Shown: positions 1-10,426 of the stretch, piece after piece
How positions within the stretch are numbered: the first letter of the stretch is position 1
How the letters are laid out: each line of letters begins with the position of its first letter
DNA from: Heterocephalus glaber
Lineage: Eukaryota; Chordata; Mammalia; Rodentia; Bathyergidae
Length of the DNA: 64,000 nucleotides
Reading direction: 5' to 3'
Assembly: GCF_000247695.1 (NCBI RefSeq)
Contig: NW_004624842.1
Span: 4,957,359 to 5,021,358 of the forward strand
The notes under the pieces: model-generated
Database searches by the model: none
Told to the model about the DNA's origin: nothing
Seen by the model: the letters and a program-made list of their open reading frames with translations, nothing else
Position numbers and translations under genes: made by a program

Positions 1-306
1 GAGAGAGTCCTGCATATTACATCCTGGTAATGGGCGCAGTCTGGTGGCAGGTTTTGTTTTTGCACAAATTTGGCATCTCTGACAGATGGAAGCACAGATT
101 GAGGCCAAGTTAGGTATATAATAGTACCAACTCAAAAGTTGTGCCATCACTGTTTTCCCTCTGTGGGTGGTCTCATGATGTTTCTTTACCCATGAATAAG
201 CAAGTCTTTGGGGCACCATTATGCGGCCATCTGGTAGCATCCAAAACCCATAGGGTCCTTAGGTGGCTTCCTCTTGCTGAGCCCATGCCTTCTCCTTGGT
301 TGTGTA
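1..306 (-). pseudogene. pol: ERV pol, integrase N-terminal zinc-binding domain (partial)
   Basis: The minus strand is open across the left edge and encodes the HHCC zinc finger of a retroviral integrase. An H-x3-H pair (HETTH) lies at 177-163 and C-x2-C (CQRC) at 84-73, in the same frame with about 30 residues between them. Integrase joins viral DNA to host DNA, and this domain binds zinc and helps multimerisation. The catalytic core would lie left of the window. It follows the RNase H segment in the normal gammaretroviral pol order. It belongs to a decayed provirus, so no product is expected. Confidence 0.88.
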
Positions 307-1370
307 TCAAGTGAGTTCTTCTATGAGGGCCAGCACGGCCTCGAGGGGGCATTTATCATGGGATCTTTGGTGACCAGCAAGAGTTTCTATACACAATCCT
401 TCTGAGGCCAGTTTTGCAGCCCCATCAGCTTTGCAATTCCCTTGGGAGATGGTATCTGTTGTGTGTTGATGCCCTTTATAGTGCGTAATAGCTACCTCTT
501 TGGGCTTCCAAATTTCAGTCAAGGGTTGCAAGATCTCATCTTTGATTTTGATTTGTTTTCCTTCTGCCATTAAAAGTCCTCTCTCTTTATAAATCATCCC
601 ATGAACATGTACAGTGGCAAAAGCATATCTGCTGTCAGTATAAATATTTACTCTTTCCTTCTGACCATTTAAGAGCCTGGACCAAAGTGTATAATTCAGC
701 TCTCTGAGCAGACCAGCCTTGTGGGAGAGGCCCAGCAAGGAGCACCTCATTTACAGTTGTAAGTGCCTATCCGGACTGACGAATCCCATCCCTGACAGAG
801 CTACTTCCATCAGTGAACAGGACATACTCAGCATCTGTCAAAGGTTCCATCTTCAAATCAGTTCTGCTGGCAAACTGGGGTGTTAAGGCCATGAAGTCAT
901 GGTCAGGTGGTCCAAGTTCAGGTGGCAGGTAGGTGGCAGGATTGAGACTTGACTAATTCAAAAGAGTCAGAGATTTTCACATAATATAGCTCCTGATATT
1001 GGGTTACTCTGCTATTGGAGAGCCATCTGTGTTTCTGATTGTTTAGTAGTTCTAACATGGCGTGGGGAACCTGCACCATCAAACTCTGTCCCAAAGTCAA
1101 TTTGTCTGTCTCTTTTATTAGGAGGACCACTGCTGCTAGTGCCCTGAGACATGGCAGCCAGCCTCTGGCTACTGGGTCAAGATTTTTGGACAGATATGCG
1201 ACAGGTCTCTCCCAGGGTCCAGTCTTTTCTGTTAGGACTCCCGAGACTGTGTGTTGCTTCTCAGTCACGTATAAGTTAAAGGGCCTAGTTACATCTGGTA
1301 TCCCTAATGCCAGAGTAGAGGAGAGGGCAACCTTGAGACCACTGAAAAACTGGTCCTCTCGAGGGTCCAT
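307..1370 (-). pseudogene. pol: ERV pol, RT connection and RNase H domain remnant
   Basis: Two minus-strand open segments match the connection and RNase H parts of a gammaretroviral pol. At 918-1370 are the motifs RPVAYLSKNLDPVARGW and the LLNNQKHRWLSNSR stretch of the connection domain. At 307-750 is the RNase H core with YTDSRYAFATVH, where the Asp is a catalytic metal ligand, and HYKGHQ. The two parts are in different frames or separated by stops, with about 170 bp of broken sequence between them, so this is not functional. RNase H would degrade the RNA strand during reverse transcription. Confidence 0.9.
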
Positions 1371-2361
1371 TCTAATGGTGCATCCTCACTCTTGTCTCCA
1401 GTCAACATTTCATATAAGGGCTTTGCTTTCTTGGCAAAGCCTGGAATCCATATGTGGCAGAATCCCGCAGCTCCCAAAAACTCTCTTAGCTGTTTCTTTG
1501 TTTTAGGCCTAGGTATGAAGCATATGACCTCCTTTCGCTCTGGTCACAACTGCCTCAGTCCTCTTTCCAGGTCAAAGCCCAAGTATCGTACTTTAGACTG
1601 TCAAATTTGGGCCTTGTCCCATGAAACCTTGTATCCAGCCTCCTGTAAGGTAGCATAACAGGGCACAGGTTCCATCCCAGCATTGGTTTTGTTCAGCAGC
1701 ACAGAGTAGCAAGTCATCCACATAGTGTAGCAGAGTGCAGTCATAATCTCCGTGTGGGAAATTAGTCAAATCAGCTGCAAGTGCTCTTTCAAATAGAGTA
1801 GGAGAGTTTTTAAACCCTTGTAGCAATCTAGTCCAAGTAAGTTGCCCTTTCATCGGGATCCTCCCATTCGAAGGCAAATAATGGCTGACTCTCAGATGCA
1901 GTTCTTAGGCAGAAGGAGGCATCTTTTAGGTCTAGGCAAGTGAACCAAGCAGCTTCTGGAGGAAGGAGACAAAGAAGTGTATATGGGTTGGGGACAGCTG
2001 AGTGTAGAGTTATAGTTGCATTATTGATAGCACGGAGGTCCTGTACAGGTCGGAAATCTCCATTTGGTTTTCTTACTGGGAGTAACGGGGTATTCTATGG
2101 GGATTCACAGTCCATTAGGATTCCAAACTTCCATAGATGATCAATGTGAGGTTGAATCCCTAGGCGGGCAGCTCTTAGCATAGGGTACTGCTTAACAGCA
2201 GTGGGGACAGCATTCGGCTTCAACTCAATGATTAAAAGAGCATGATTCCTGGCAAGCCCCGCCCTTCTGCCCATACCTTGGGAAATAAGAGCTTTTAGGG
2301 CCTCAGGATTTTCAAGAGAGAAATTCAGCCTGATGTAACTGCCATTCATCTTCTCCAGCAA
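1371..2361 (-). pseudogene. pol: ERV pol, reverse transcriptase remnant
   Basis: The RT polymerase domain is broken into several frames. The N-terminal part at 2095-2361 has QYPMLRAARLGIQPHIDHL and 'GIL', the usual entry into the RT fingers. The palm at 1593-1877 carries the catalytic YVDD box at 1724-1713 (HYVDDLLLC). Upstream of it is [16 protein letters not shown], the conserved primer-grip side. Frameshifts and stops separate the pieces. The YVDD form and the closeness to gamma RT fix it as a class I ERV. Confidence 0.92.
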
Positions 2362-2651
2362 CAGTTAGTCATGATCAGATCTGGAATGGGTCCTATACTG
2401 AGCGAGGCAAGTCCACTTGGTGAAAAAGAGATAGTTGCTCCAAGTTTCGAGAGGTCTCCTCCTAAAAGGGGAATGTATAAAAATTCATGTTTGGCCATAT
2501 GTCCTCTAATTTCACAGGAAAGACTTCTGCAAAACTTTCTTTCTGCTGGAACTCCTGAGGCCCCTACAACTTGGGCCTGTTTAGGGCCCAAGGGGGCTAC
2601 AAGTTGTGTCACCTTGGAATGCTCAGCTCCACTATCTACCATGAAAGTCAT
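2346..2651 (-). pseudogene. pro: ERV protease remnant
   Basis: An aspartic protease of retroviral type. The active-site triad DSGA lies at 2636-2625 within TFMVDSGAEHSKVT. A flap-like region follows, and then LGGDLSKLGA near the C-terminus. It lies directly between NC and RT, as in gammaretroviruses. It overlaps the start of the RT segment by a few codons in another frame, which is the result of frameshifts rather than real gene structure. The retroviral protease would cut Gag and Gag-Pol during maturation. Confidence 0.88.
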
Positions 2652-2733
2652 GGGTTTGCCTTCTATTTTGGCTGTGACTGTGGGCTTCCAGGGGCCTAGC
2701 TTAGTGGAGCCCAGTCTGTCCTAATCAGAGGCT

Positions 2734-3640
2734 TCAGTGAGGGCAAAGGCTGAATCTGGGAAGGAAGATCTTATAGTGGGTTTCCCTTGAGGAGCTTTCA
2801 AGCACAAAGGACATTCGTTCTTCCAATGTCCATCTTCTTTGCAGTATGCAAAGGACCTGGTTAGGTCTCAGAGGGCATCTACTTTTATTGGTTGCATTTC
2901 CAGTCAGTGGGGTCCTGTACCGTGTCTGTTGTTTTCCCATCTTTAATTTTCCTTGTTGGTTATCATTAGGGGCCTCTCTCTGGATGACTGCTGCCAGAAG
3001 GACTAGATTCTGTTCATTTTCCTTCTTCCATTCACGTTTCTCTTCCAGGTCCCAGTTTACAAACACCTTATGAGCAATTTCCATCAATTGTGTCAAATTC
3101 ATCCTTTCAAATCCTTTGGCTTTCTGGATTTTCTTCCAAATATCATTGGCAGATTGAGCGATGAAGGCGGCATTTACCATAGTCTGGTATTTGGGTGCTT
3201 CAGGATTGAAGGGCGTGTAGGTGTGATAGGCTTCACAGAGTCTTTCATAAAATGTGGCTGGGCTCTCTTTAGTGCCTTGTACTTTGGACATGTTTATGGG
3301 CTTTTCCCCTCCTTTTTTCAGGCCTGCCAGGACAACATTTCTGTACCGAATTAGGCTTGTGTCTCATCTGCCGTGTTGAAATCCCATTCTGGTCAGGATA
3401 GAGGTAGGGCTGCCTGAATCCATGCCTCGACGTCTAGCACAGTTCCTGCCTGGTTTTCCATCCATTCTCGTGCTCCTGCCATAATGCGGTGTCGTTCCTC
3501 AGTGCTGACCAGGGTCATCAGTAGCTGTTGGCAATCATCCCAAGTCAGTTGGTGGGTTAGGAAAATGGGCATCACTAAGTCAATTACTTCCTGGGCTTTT
3601 CTGTATATGATGGGTAGTGATTTTTCCAACTGAACAAATC
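2734..3640 (-). pseudogene. gag: ERV gag, capsid and nucleocapsid remnant
   Basis: 3393-3640 encodes the N-terminal half of a p30-like capsid (LTWDDCQQLLMTLVSTEERHRI). 2840-3291 encodes the C-terminal half, including ESPATFYERLCEAYHTYTPF, the major-homology-type region. The NC zinc knuckle lies near 2808-2850 on the minus strand. Its Gly-His and last Cys are readable (YCKEDGHWKNEC), but the position expected for the first zinc Cys reads Phe (TTT), and the knuckle is in a different frame from the capsid. At least two frameshifts are present, so it is not functional. Confidence 0.9.
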
Positions 3641-4272
3641 ACTGGTTGAGAAAGGCCAGTGATATTTCATGGGGGGGCTAACCAGGTGCCCTTGGATACT
3701 CACGCAGAGCCATCAGCTTTGTCTGAGAAGGCTGTGGAGTTTCTAGTTGCGTTGTAGACTGTAAGCCTTCCCTTAGAGGTGGTGTTTATGGGGGAGGTGT
3801 AGGGTCAGTCCAAGTCACCGGTGCAAGAGCCAATGCAGCCTCTACATGTGAGGGCACAATCAAGTCACTGGGAGTCAACAGGGGAGAGAAGACAGGAGCG
3901 AGTCATCTTTCCATCGGGGTGCCATCCCTCATGGTCCCAGGGGCTGAGGCCTGTGACGTTGCATCTGGATCTGGAACTGCATTTAGTGTAGCAGGCGGTG
4001 GGGGTACTGGTGTAGGAATCGATGTCATGAAAACAAGAATAGGTACCGTTGCCACTGGGACTGGAACTGTCTGGACAGGAACTGACACCGTCATCAGGAT
4101 CTGGACAGGCTGTATTGCTAGTGAGGCTGGAGCCGGGACATGCACTGGGAATGGGGGTCATTGGGGCTGGCACTGGAAGGGTACAGCCTGTGACTAGGAG
4201 TGGTGTCACTGGGGATGTGGGAGAGGAGTCTGTTGGTGCTTCAGGGGATGAGACAGAAGAGGTCAAGCCCAT
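3641..4272 (-). pseudogene. gag: ERV gag, proline-rich p12-like region
   Basis: Between matrix and capsid lies a Pro/Ser/Thr-rich segment (for example SPEAPTDSSPTSPVTPLL) built from short GGN-GGA-like repeats. This is the place of p12 and its late-budding motifs in gammaretroviruses. 3641-3865 is poorly readable. The repeated Pro-Val/Thr codons give overlapping open frames on both strands, so frame alone proves nothing. Position in the gag order is the main support. Confidence 0.7.
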
Positions 4273-4818
4273 TGCTGGGGGTGATGGAAAAGGCTCCGGG
4301 GAGGAGGGAGCAGATGTAGGACCTTGTGGCTATGGCTGTGGCTGTGGCTGGTGGGGGCTTCATGGGATCTTTGTTTTCATCCATTGTCCAGATAGGGTAG
4401 CATCTTTTAGGTTTTTCCTGCTTTTCCTCATTCTTAGATTCAGGCCCTTGATTGTTGCATTTTGGCCTGCCTTGGTGTCTCTTTACTAGCAGAAAAGCAT
4501 TTGGTCCCCCTGCTACACCTATGCAGTGCCAAGGTGAAGGTTTCATACACAAATTTAACCAGGTGTCTATATAAGGGTACTGGTAGGTTGACCCCCTGGC
4601 TCAGTTATCTTGTTCCATACCAGGTGGACTAGATCAATTTTTAAAGTCCCTTCCAAAGGCCACTCCGGATACGAGGTCAGTCATTCCAATTTGCAGAAGG
4701 TATGCAATTTTTGGGGTTTCATTTTTATTCCATAGCCTCCAGTGGGGTACCCCTTTTTGAAATTTTTTAACATATACTCCAATACAGTTGGCTCAGGCTT
4801 AGTCTGGCTAACTACCAT
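4245..4818 (-). pseudogene. gag: ERV gag, matrix start remnant
   Basis: The minus-strand ATG at 4818-4816 opens a matrix-like segment with NFKKGYPTGGYGIKM and a KLHTFC stretch. A frameshift follows, and then WPLEGTLKIDLV in another frame. This is the usual matrix order of class I ERVs. Codon 2 is Val instead of the Gly that carries the myristate in this family, so the start is mutated or a different ATG was used. Further downstream, 4241-4552 is rich in Lys/Glu and then Pro, as expected for the MA-p12 join. Confidence 0.8.
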
Positions 4819-6721
4819 AGTGTTTCATGTATGTGGTACACAAGTGAACGGTGCCACATGATACAAAATATAGGAAGCAGCCCTCCAAAAGCTTTCTGGC
4901 AGCTGGAGTGCAGTTCCTGTGGACCTGAAGTTTAGGAAAAACAGTCAGAGGAGGGAAAGAAGAGGGAAGGACTTCTAATCAACAAGGCTACAAGTTAGTG
5001 AGTTATGTCAATAAAGTAGGGGCCGTTACATTGGTGATAATTTGTTTCAGGGAGCGAGTCAAAGGTGTCTGCGGCTCCTGTCTTATTTCTACAGCTGAAG
5101 TGTTCTCAGCCCCTCCTTATAGAGATAGAAAAGTCCCAGTACAAGACTAAATGGATAGGTCCCACTGGGAATTAAGGGACAGCAGCAATAGTCAAGTGCC
5201 AGGGGTGGGGGTGGGGATGTCAGTTATCAGCAACTTCAGGGAGTCTGACCCCTTTATCTACACAGTGTAACAATCTTAATCCAAAATCCAGAGAGGTGGG
5301 TCTAAACAATAAAACAGACTTCCTTGGTTAGCCTTGTGTCCGACCCCCATAGGCAAATTTATCAGCCTGTCAATTTTCAGTAGGGTGGGGAACCAAAATG
5401 GGAGAAGATGGCTTGAGCTGGAACTGTTCCCTGTTCTTCAGCTGGCCTTGCTTTTCTGGTGATTCCACTACGGAAAGGCAAAATATTGCCAATAGAGCTC
5501 TAGCTTCAGGGGCTTCAACAGTGCCTCAAGGGACAAATCAAGTAATCTCAAAGGTTGATTGGTTGGGGAATTAAATGGGTAGTTGGGCAACAATGCCAAT
5601 GCCCCCTTCCGGTTCAGATTCAAGTACCTGTCCAAAATCTCAATCATATCAAGGGGAAAAAGCTACTGAACAAACTCCAGGAGACTCCTAATGAGCCTAA
5701 TCATCTGTAAAATGGAGTAGCTGAAGCAGGGCCCAGACATAAGTGCTCCTCCAACAGATATGGAGGAAACAGCTGAGGAAAGCCCAGGTGACAAAAGAGG
5801 TAGACCGGAGGCGGGAACCAGCCTGGGCAGTTCTAAAGAACAAAGGCACACCTATGTGCCAATCAGAGTGCTTTGGTCCAGAGACATGACATGAGCAGTA
5901 TGGGGAAGATAGTGTTTCTCCCCATACTTCCCAAATGCCTCCTCCCAGTAGATAACCTCCCTGCACAGAAGGGACACTCCAAAGGTCAGTAAGATAAGTG
6001 ACAGATAAGTGAGACCACCTCCAGGGCAGACGCAAGGCAGAGAGCTTTGAGAAAAACTGTGAGCCCAAGGTCCTTGGACAGAATGGCCTCGCGGACATGG
6101 GTGCTATGGTGTATGGTGTACCCTTGAGTGGAGTCAAGTACAGACTAAGGGTTGGGGCGCCCCTCCTCTCGGAGGAGCCATACGCTCAGTTGGCTGGTAG
6201 TGGGCTTCAGCCACCTTGGGAGCCCTCTGGGCACTAGGATGAGTTTCTCATCTCAAGAGCATCCACTTAGCCCTTGCTTGACATGGTCGTGGTATCAGTC
6301 CGGGTATCAATCAGTCCCACCCCAATCAAAGCCGTAACTGGGGGGGGGGGGGGTAACCCGCCCTTCGAGTCAGTCTATTTATTTAGAGTCGGTCTATTTA
6401 TTTATTTCACTGATCCCTACAAGTATCCATTCACACATCAAACATAGGAGTTTAAACATTCCCTCCCACCCTGGGAGGGTCCTGACTGATAACAGAATCC
6501 AGACCAGACAGGAAACAGGAATGCCAAACAATGCATCCTCAGTCCCTCTGGGTTCGGTGACCGCCACGTGGTGCAGGTGCACAGAGGCCGTTCCCAAGCC
6601 CCGAGAGACTAAACCTCCGAGAGTGCGCCTTCTCTATGAGGATTTGGGGAGGGTCGCTGCCCCCGCCCCCGTGGGAGTTAACCGATGATCAAACGATCAG
6701 TGCAGTCAGTGCAGTCGATCC
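4819..6721 (-). other. ERV 5' leader (unusually long)
   Basis: About 1.9 kb of non-coding sequence separates the gag start from the primer-binding site. No insertion boundary was recognised in it. It holds a run of 14 G (14 C on the viral strand) at 6340-6353 and, next to it, a short duplication of GTCTATTTATTTA at about 6370-6405. Packaging signals would be expected here but were not identified. The length exceeds the leader of simple gammaretroviruses, so part of it may be an unrecognised insert. Confidence 0.6.
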
Positions 6722-6739
6722 AGCCCGGACAAGCCGCCA
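6722..6739 (-). promoter_or_regulatory. ERV primer-binding site
   Basis: The viral strand reads TGGCGGCTTGTCCGGGCT directly after a TTTCA-TT LTR end. This is the position and form of the gammaretroviral tRNA-Pro binding site, from which it differs at 3 of 18 bases. It would prime minus-strand DNA synthesis. The mismatches may be decay or a different tRNA primer. Confidence 0.8.
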
Positions 6740-6741
6740 AA

Positions 6742-7240
6742 TGAAACGACAATTCTCCATCCAATTGATAAGCACGTTGCTGCTAGTCCGAGAGGATGGA
6801 AAGCACACCAGGAGCCTCGGAGACAAAGTGAAAGTAAAGCTTTATTTACACCTGCAGGCCAGCCTGCATCCGCGCCGGAGACTGGCCTTTGTCCAGCACT
6901 TGATCAAGGGTGATATACTTCCTGGGAGGGGGCGGTTACAAGCAAGGCACATCTAGTATACATTTATTGGTTACAGAGTTCAAATATGCATTAGCAGGTG
7001 GGCTCGACTGTGGTATTGGTTCATACATATTACCAGCAAGCTTATTGGGTATTTAAGCATGAGGTTAATATTTCATTTTGGCAAAATGACAAAACTAATA
7101 CTTTAGAGACAAAGACATTCCTGAGATTCGGAAGTTGGCTCGGACATACTGAACAAAGAAAAATTTCAAGTGGTGAATATTCCATAGTAAGTCCAGCTTG
7201 AACCAGGGAGGCAAGATTCCCTTCAGTTCTAACTGCTTGT
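6742..7240 (-). repeat. ERV 5' LTR (right end approximate)
   Basis: The 3' end of the LTR on the viral strand is the CGTTTCA at 6748-6742, next to the PBS. Reading outward it has a poly(A) signal AATAAA at 6846-6841, a TATA-like GTATATC at 6918-6912 and a GC box CCGCCCCC at 6935-6928. This is the correct spacing for U3-R-U5. The U3 start was not fixed. No matching TG end was identified with certainty, so 7240 is a guess. The left LTR lies outside the window. Confidence 0.7.
6909..6936 (-). promoter_or_regulatory. LTR core promoter
   Basis: A GC box (minus strand CCGCCCCC) lies about 10 bp upstream of a TATA-like GTATATC, and the poly(A) signal lies about 65 bp downstream. This is the standard order of a gammaretroviral U3/R. 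Activity is unknown. Confidence 0.55.
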
Positions 7241-7384
7241 TAACAACTGAAAAGGAGGAGGAACAATAGAAAAGGAGGAGAAACACTAGTAGATCCATTA
7301 GCAAAAAAAATATGAGCAACAGTATACAAAATAATTAGGACACCAAAAACAACCTAATTTTAAAACTGCGCAAAGGTGAAATAA

Positions 7385-7482
7385 AGCATATAACCCCAGC
7401 CACTTAGGAGGCTGCAGCGAGACATCAAATTCAAGGCCAACCTGGGCAACATAGTGAGATCCTATCTCAAAAAAAAAAAGGA
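7385..7482 (+). repeat. B1-like SINE fragment
   Basis: Contains AACCCCAGCCACTTAGGAGGCTG, then AAGGCCAACCTGGGCAACATAGTGAGATCC and an A tail, the 7SL-derived B1 pattern. The 5' end is truncated. It sits at the left end of an old L1. Confidence 0.8.
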
Positions 7483-7483
7483 T

Positions 7484-8270
7484 TTCAATAGAGATTTTTT
7501 CTAAAGATATAAAAACGAACAAGTACATGAAAAGATGCTCAACACTGTCATTACATACATGCAAATTAAAACCATAAGATACCATTGATAGCAATTATGA
7601 TAGCTATTATAAAGGAAAAAAACACAGAAAATAACAAATATTGGCATGAATGTGGAAAAGTGGAATCCTTGTACATATATATAAAATGGTACAGCCTCTG
7701 TTGAAAATGCTGTAATGATTCCTCTAAAACTTAAAAATTACCACATAGGGCCAGGGATTTAGCTCAGTGGCACCATGCCTGCCTTGCAAGTGCAAGGTCC
7801 TGAGTTTGATCTCTGGTACCAAAAAAATAATAATAATTACCACATGATCTAACAATTCTACTTCCAGCATATACACAAAAGCAGTAAAAGCAGAGTCTCA
7901 AGAGAGACTGTACATCAATGTTCATGGCATCCAAACAGCCAAAAGGTAGAAATAACCCATATATCTATCAACCGATGGATGTATAAAGCAAATATAGTAA
8001 ATACAATATTACCAAGCTTTAGAAAGGAAAGCAACTGATATGCAATGTAACACAAAACTTGACATTATGCCAATAAGCCAAAGACAAAAGGACAAGTACT
8101 ATATGATTCTGATTATATGTAGGGTACCTAAAATAGAGGATATCTAAAGCCAAAGAAAAACAGTTGCTATCAGAGGCTGGAAGAAGTGGGAAGTTGTTTT
8201 TGCCTGGGATTATGAAAAATTTTGCAGATGGACACTGGTAATAATTTTACAGGTTGAATGTTCTTAAACT
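7484..8270 (+). repeat. Old L1 3' fragment
   Basis: Degenerate L1 ORF2 C-terminus and 3' UTR with readable landmarks: GCAAATTAAAACCATAAGATACCA, the 'tggtacagcctctgttgaaaa' segment, and 'atagaggctggaagaagtgggaag' near the end. It is interrupted by an ID-A SINE at 7748. Divergence suggests an ancient L1M-type copy. Confidence 0.75.
7748..7832 (+). repeat. ID-A SINE in L1
   Basis: Box A (TTTAGCTCAGTGG), box B-like GTTTGATCTC and an A/TAA-rich tail are present. The flanks AAAATTACCACAT and AATAATTACCACATGA form the target-site duplication, so the SINE postdates the L1. Confidence 0.92.
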
Positions 8271-8271
8271 G

Positions 8272-8343
8272 GTTGTGGCTGGAGAGCACATGCTTGGTAT
8301 GCACAAGGCCCTGGGTTAGATCTCTAGCACCACAAAAACAAAA
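8272..8343 (+). repeat. ID-B-like SINE
   Basis: GCACATGCTTGGTATGCACAAGG, then CCTGGGTTAGATCTCTAGCACC and an A-rich end. This is the classical rodent ID body with a worn 5' part. Confidence 0.75.
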
Positions 8344-8647
8344 GTTAAAATGGTAAATTTCATATTATATATATTTTAACCACAAAAATAATAATTAGGA
8401 TATCTTCAAAATTTTATTTTTCTTTTAGAGATTAAAACATCAATTGATATATAGTAAAATCAACTAAAAGAGTAGAACATACTCCATCATCTTCATTCCC
8501 TCCCTAAACCTATCAAAATGAAATAAAAAAGGTTAAACTCCTAATCAGAAAAATACAGAGAAAAGAGACAGTAGATAAATCCCAGCAACGTTCTGGACAA
8601 AGAAAAGCAATAGTAAGCAAAGTTCTAAGCATTTCAATATACACAAG

Positions 8648-8782
8648 CTCAGAGGAGCGTGGTGGCATTTGGCCACTCAGGAGGATTGCCAGATTAAGGC
8701 TAGTGTGGGCTACACCACGAGTTCAAGGCCAGCCTGAACTACTACATAGCAAGACCCTGTCTCTGTCTCAAAAAAAAAAAAT
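8648..8782 (+). repeat. B1-like SINE
   Basis: Contains GGAGCGTGGTGGCA, then GAGTTCAAGGCCAGCCTGAACT, CAAGACCCTGTCTCTGTCTC and an A tail. A second, worn copy of the middle segment upstream shows the B1 internal duplication. Confidence 0.85.
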
Positions 8783-8854
8783 CTATATATACAAGCTCCA
8801 CAGTAAACATCTTTCTTCTATATATACAAGCTCTATAGTAAACATCTTTCTTCC
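8783..8854 (+). repeat. 35-bp tandem duplication
   Basis: A unit starting CTATATATACAAGCTC and ending CATCTTTCTTC occurs twice in a row with two to three differences. It lies between two B1-like pieces. Confidence 0.85.
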
Positions 8855-8867
8855 AAAAATTTCAAGA

Positions 8868-9075
8868 ACGGCTAGGCACGGTAATCCAACTACTTCAGAG
8901 GCTAAGGCTGGAAGATCAGAAGTTCAAGACAGCAGAGGCAATTTTTAGTGGAATTTTCTCAAAAGAAAAAAAATTCTTTTAAAAAAAGGGCTGGGAAACT
9001 CAGAGGTAAAGCGCTTGTCTAGCATATATGTGAGCTCCTGGGTTCAATCCCAATCACCTCAAAAAAAATTAAAAA
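8868..9075 (+). repeat. B1-dID-like remnant (B1 part then ID part)
   Basis: 8868-8942 is a worn B1 body (GGCTAGGCACGGTAATCC and GAAGTTCAAGACAGCA). 8986-9070 is an ID body (AAGCGCTTGTCTAGCAT, GGGTTCAATCCC). The order B1 then ID on the same strand fits a B1-dID dimer with A-rich linker. Confidence 0.65.
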
Positions 9076-9407
9076 TTAAGAACAACAACAAAAAATCTAG
9101 ATTTTCCTGACTACTGACTACACCAAAGCAAATGCATTCTAACCCCTCTCCCAGGTTCTTTTCCTTCCTGTTTCTAAAGCAGAACTAAGAACTCCCTAAA
9201 AATCTAATTTCCAGAGCAAATGAAATTCAAAAACTATGTTAGATCATACTTCCAAAATAAAGCACCTTCTTCATTAAGTAAGACTGAAGTAGCTCATTTG
9301 ACCCTACTGCTCTATTTTCACGACAGCAGCAACTTTGTATACTGTTCAGAAGCTCAGCTCACTATTCCAATCATTCCTGAGGAAAATGTTGCTACACCTC
9401 AGCAAGG

Positions 9408-9605
9408 GGGATGAAGGAGTTTCTGAGGGACCGAACTTAGAACTTTCACACAGAGCTACATCCTCAGCCCTTTTTACTTTTAAATTTTGACTCAGAGTCT
9501 CTGCAAATCTTTAAATTGCCCAGGCTGGGCTCGAACTTGCAATCCTCCTGCATTAGTCTCCCCAAGAACTAGGATTTCAGGTATGCGCCACTGTGCCTGG
9601 CACAT
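9408..9605 (-). repeat. B1-dID SINE
   Basis: On the plus strand an inverted ID part (GACCGAACTTAGAAC ... CATCCTCAGCCC) is followed by an inverted B1 part (GCCCAGGCTGGGCTCGAACT ... GCGCCACTGTGCCTGGC). Confidence 0.8.
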
Positions 9606-10425
9606 GATTCAGCTTAATGGCTAAAAAGACTTTGAAACAAGGGTATTTTACATGTTGGCCAAAAATAAAGAATAACTCCCCTGTGTATGTCAAAAAAAAA
9701 ATTCACAAAGTATAAACAGGACAAAAGGCCTTGTGAAAATAAAATCCTAAAAATTACATTCAGGTTAGAACAAACAGATTCTACCTCCTACAACACTTAT
9801 CAGTTTCTTTAAACATTGTGAATCAAGAATTATTATATCAAGTTTCCGCAGCAAAATTCTACATCTTTTCCAAGAGCAAACCATTTGTCAGTGTTTCCCA
9901 ACCTTGATAAATTCAAAAATTCCATGTAAAAACTGAAGTCTAATGAAACTTATGAGAAATTGAGATCACCACAAACCTGAGAACAGAAATGTAATAAGCA
10001 GTTGAACTACTTCAGTTTTTCCTTTTCTTTCTATTCTACTTGTCCAAGCAGAGAAGTCATAAGAATACATGTGTGATCTATCATTAAGAGTGCTATAGCT
10101 TTGAGGAATGAAGCAAGATCCAAAACACAGAAGAGGGATAGCCTAAAAAAAGAAGAGGGATAGCCTGTTTAAAATATTATTTTCACACATCCCAATTTAC
10201 AAGAGTGAATAAGTGGGAAAGCTTTCACAGTTGGCCCTCTTTATGCACTACAGGTGTTTCTGTGTGTCTCTTAAACAAACTTTTGTTCCTTTCATCCACA
10301 CTGCCACTTCCTTAGTTTGGTCTCCCTGCCTCAAGACACTCCCAATCCTAGTAAGTTACTGTAGACCTCAATATGCCAAACAGATCTTCATAAAATATCA
10401 TTTCATTCTTCAGCCAATGTTATGG
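9606..10425. other. No gene or repeat recognised
   Basis: AT-rich sequence with no convincing exon, SINE or LTR signal. A 16-bp direct repeat of AAGAAGAGGGATAGCCT type occurs near 10129-10166. It may hold very old repeats or intron sequence of the minus-strand transcription unit whose promoter lies at about 20.4 kb. Confidence 0.4.
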
Positions 10426-10426
10426 T

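Noticed and set aside
4049..4489. Gly-rich open frame on the plus strand
   Set aside because: It is the shadow of the proline-rich gag region of the minus-strand ERV.
7748..7832. tRNA-gene-like sequence (box A and box B)
   Set aside because: The boxes belong to ID-type SINEs, which end in A tails and have target duplications. No cloverleaf with matched acceptor stem is present here or at the other ID copies.
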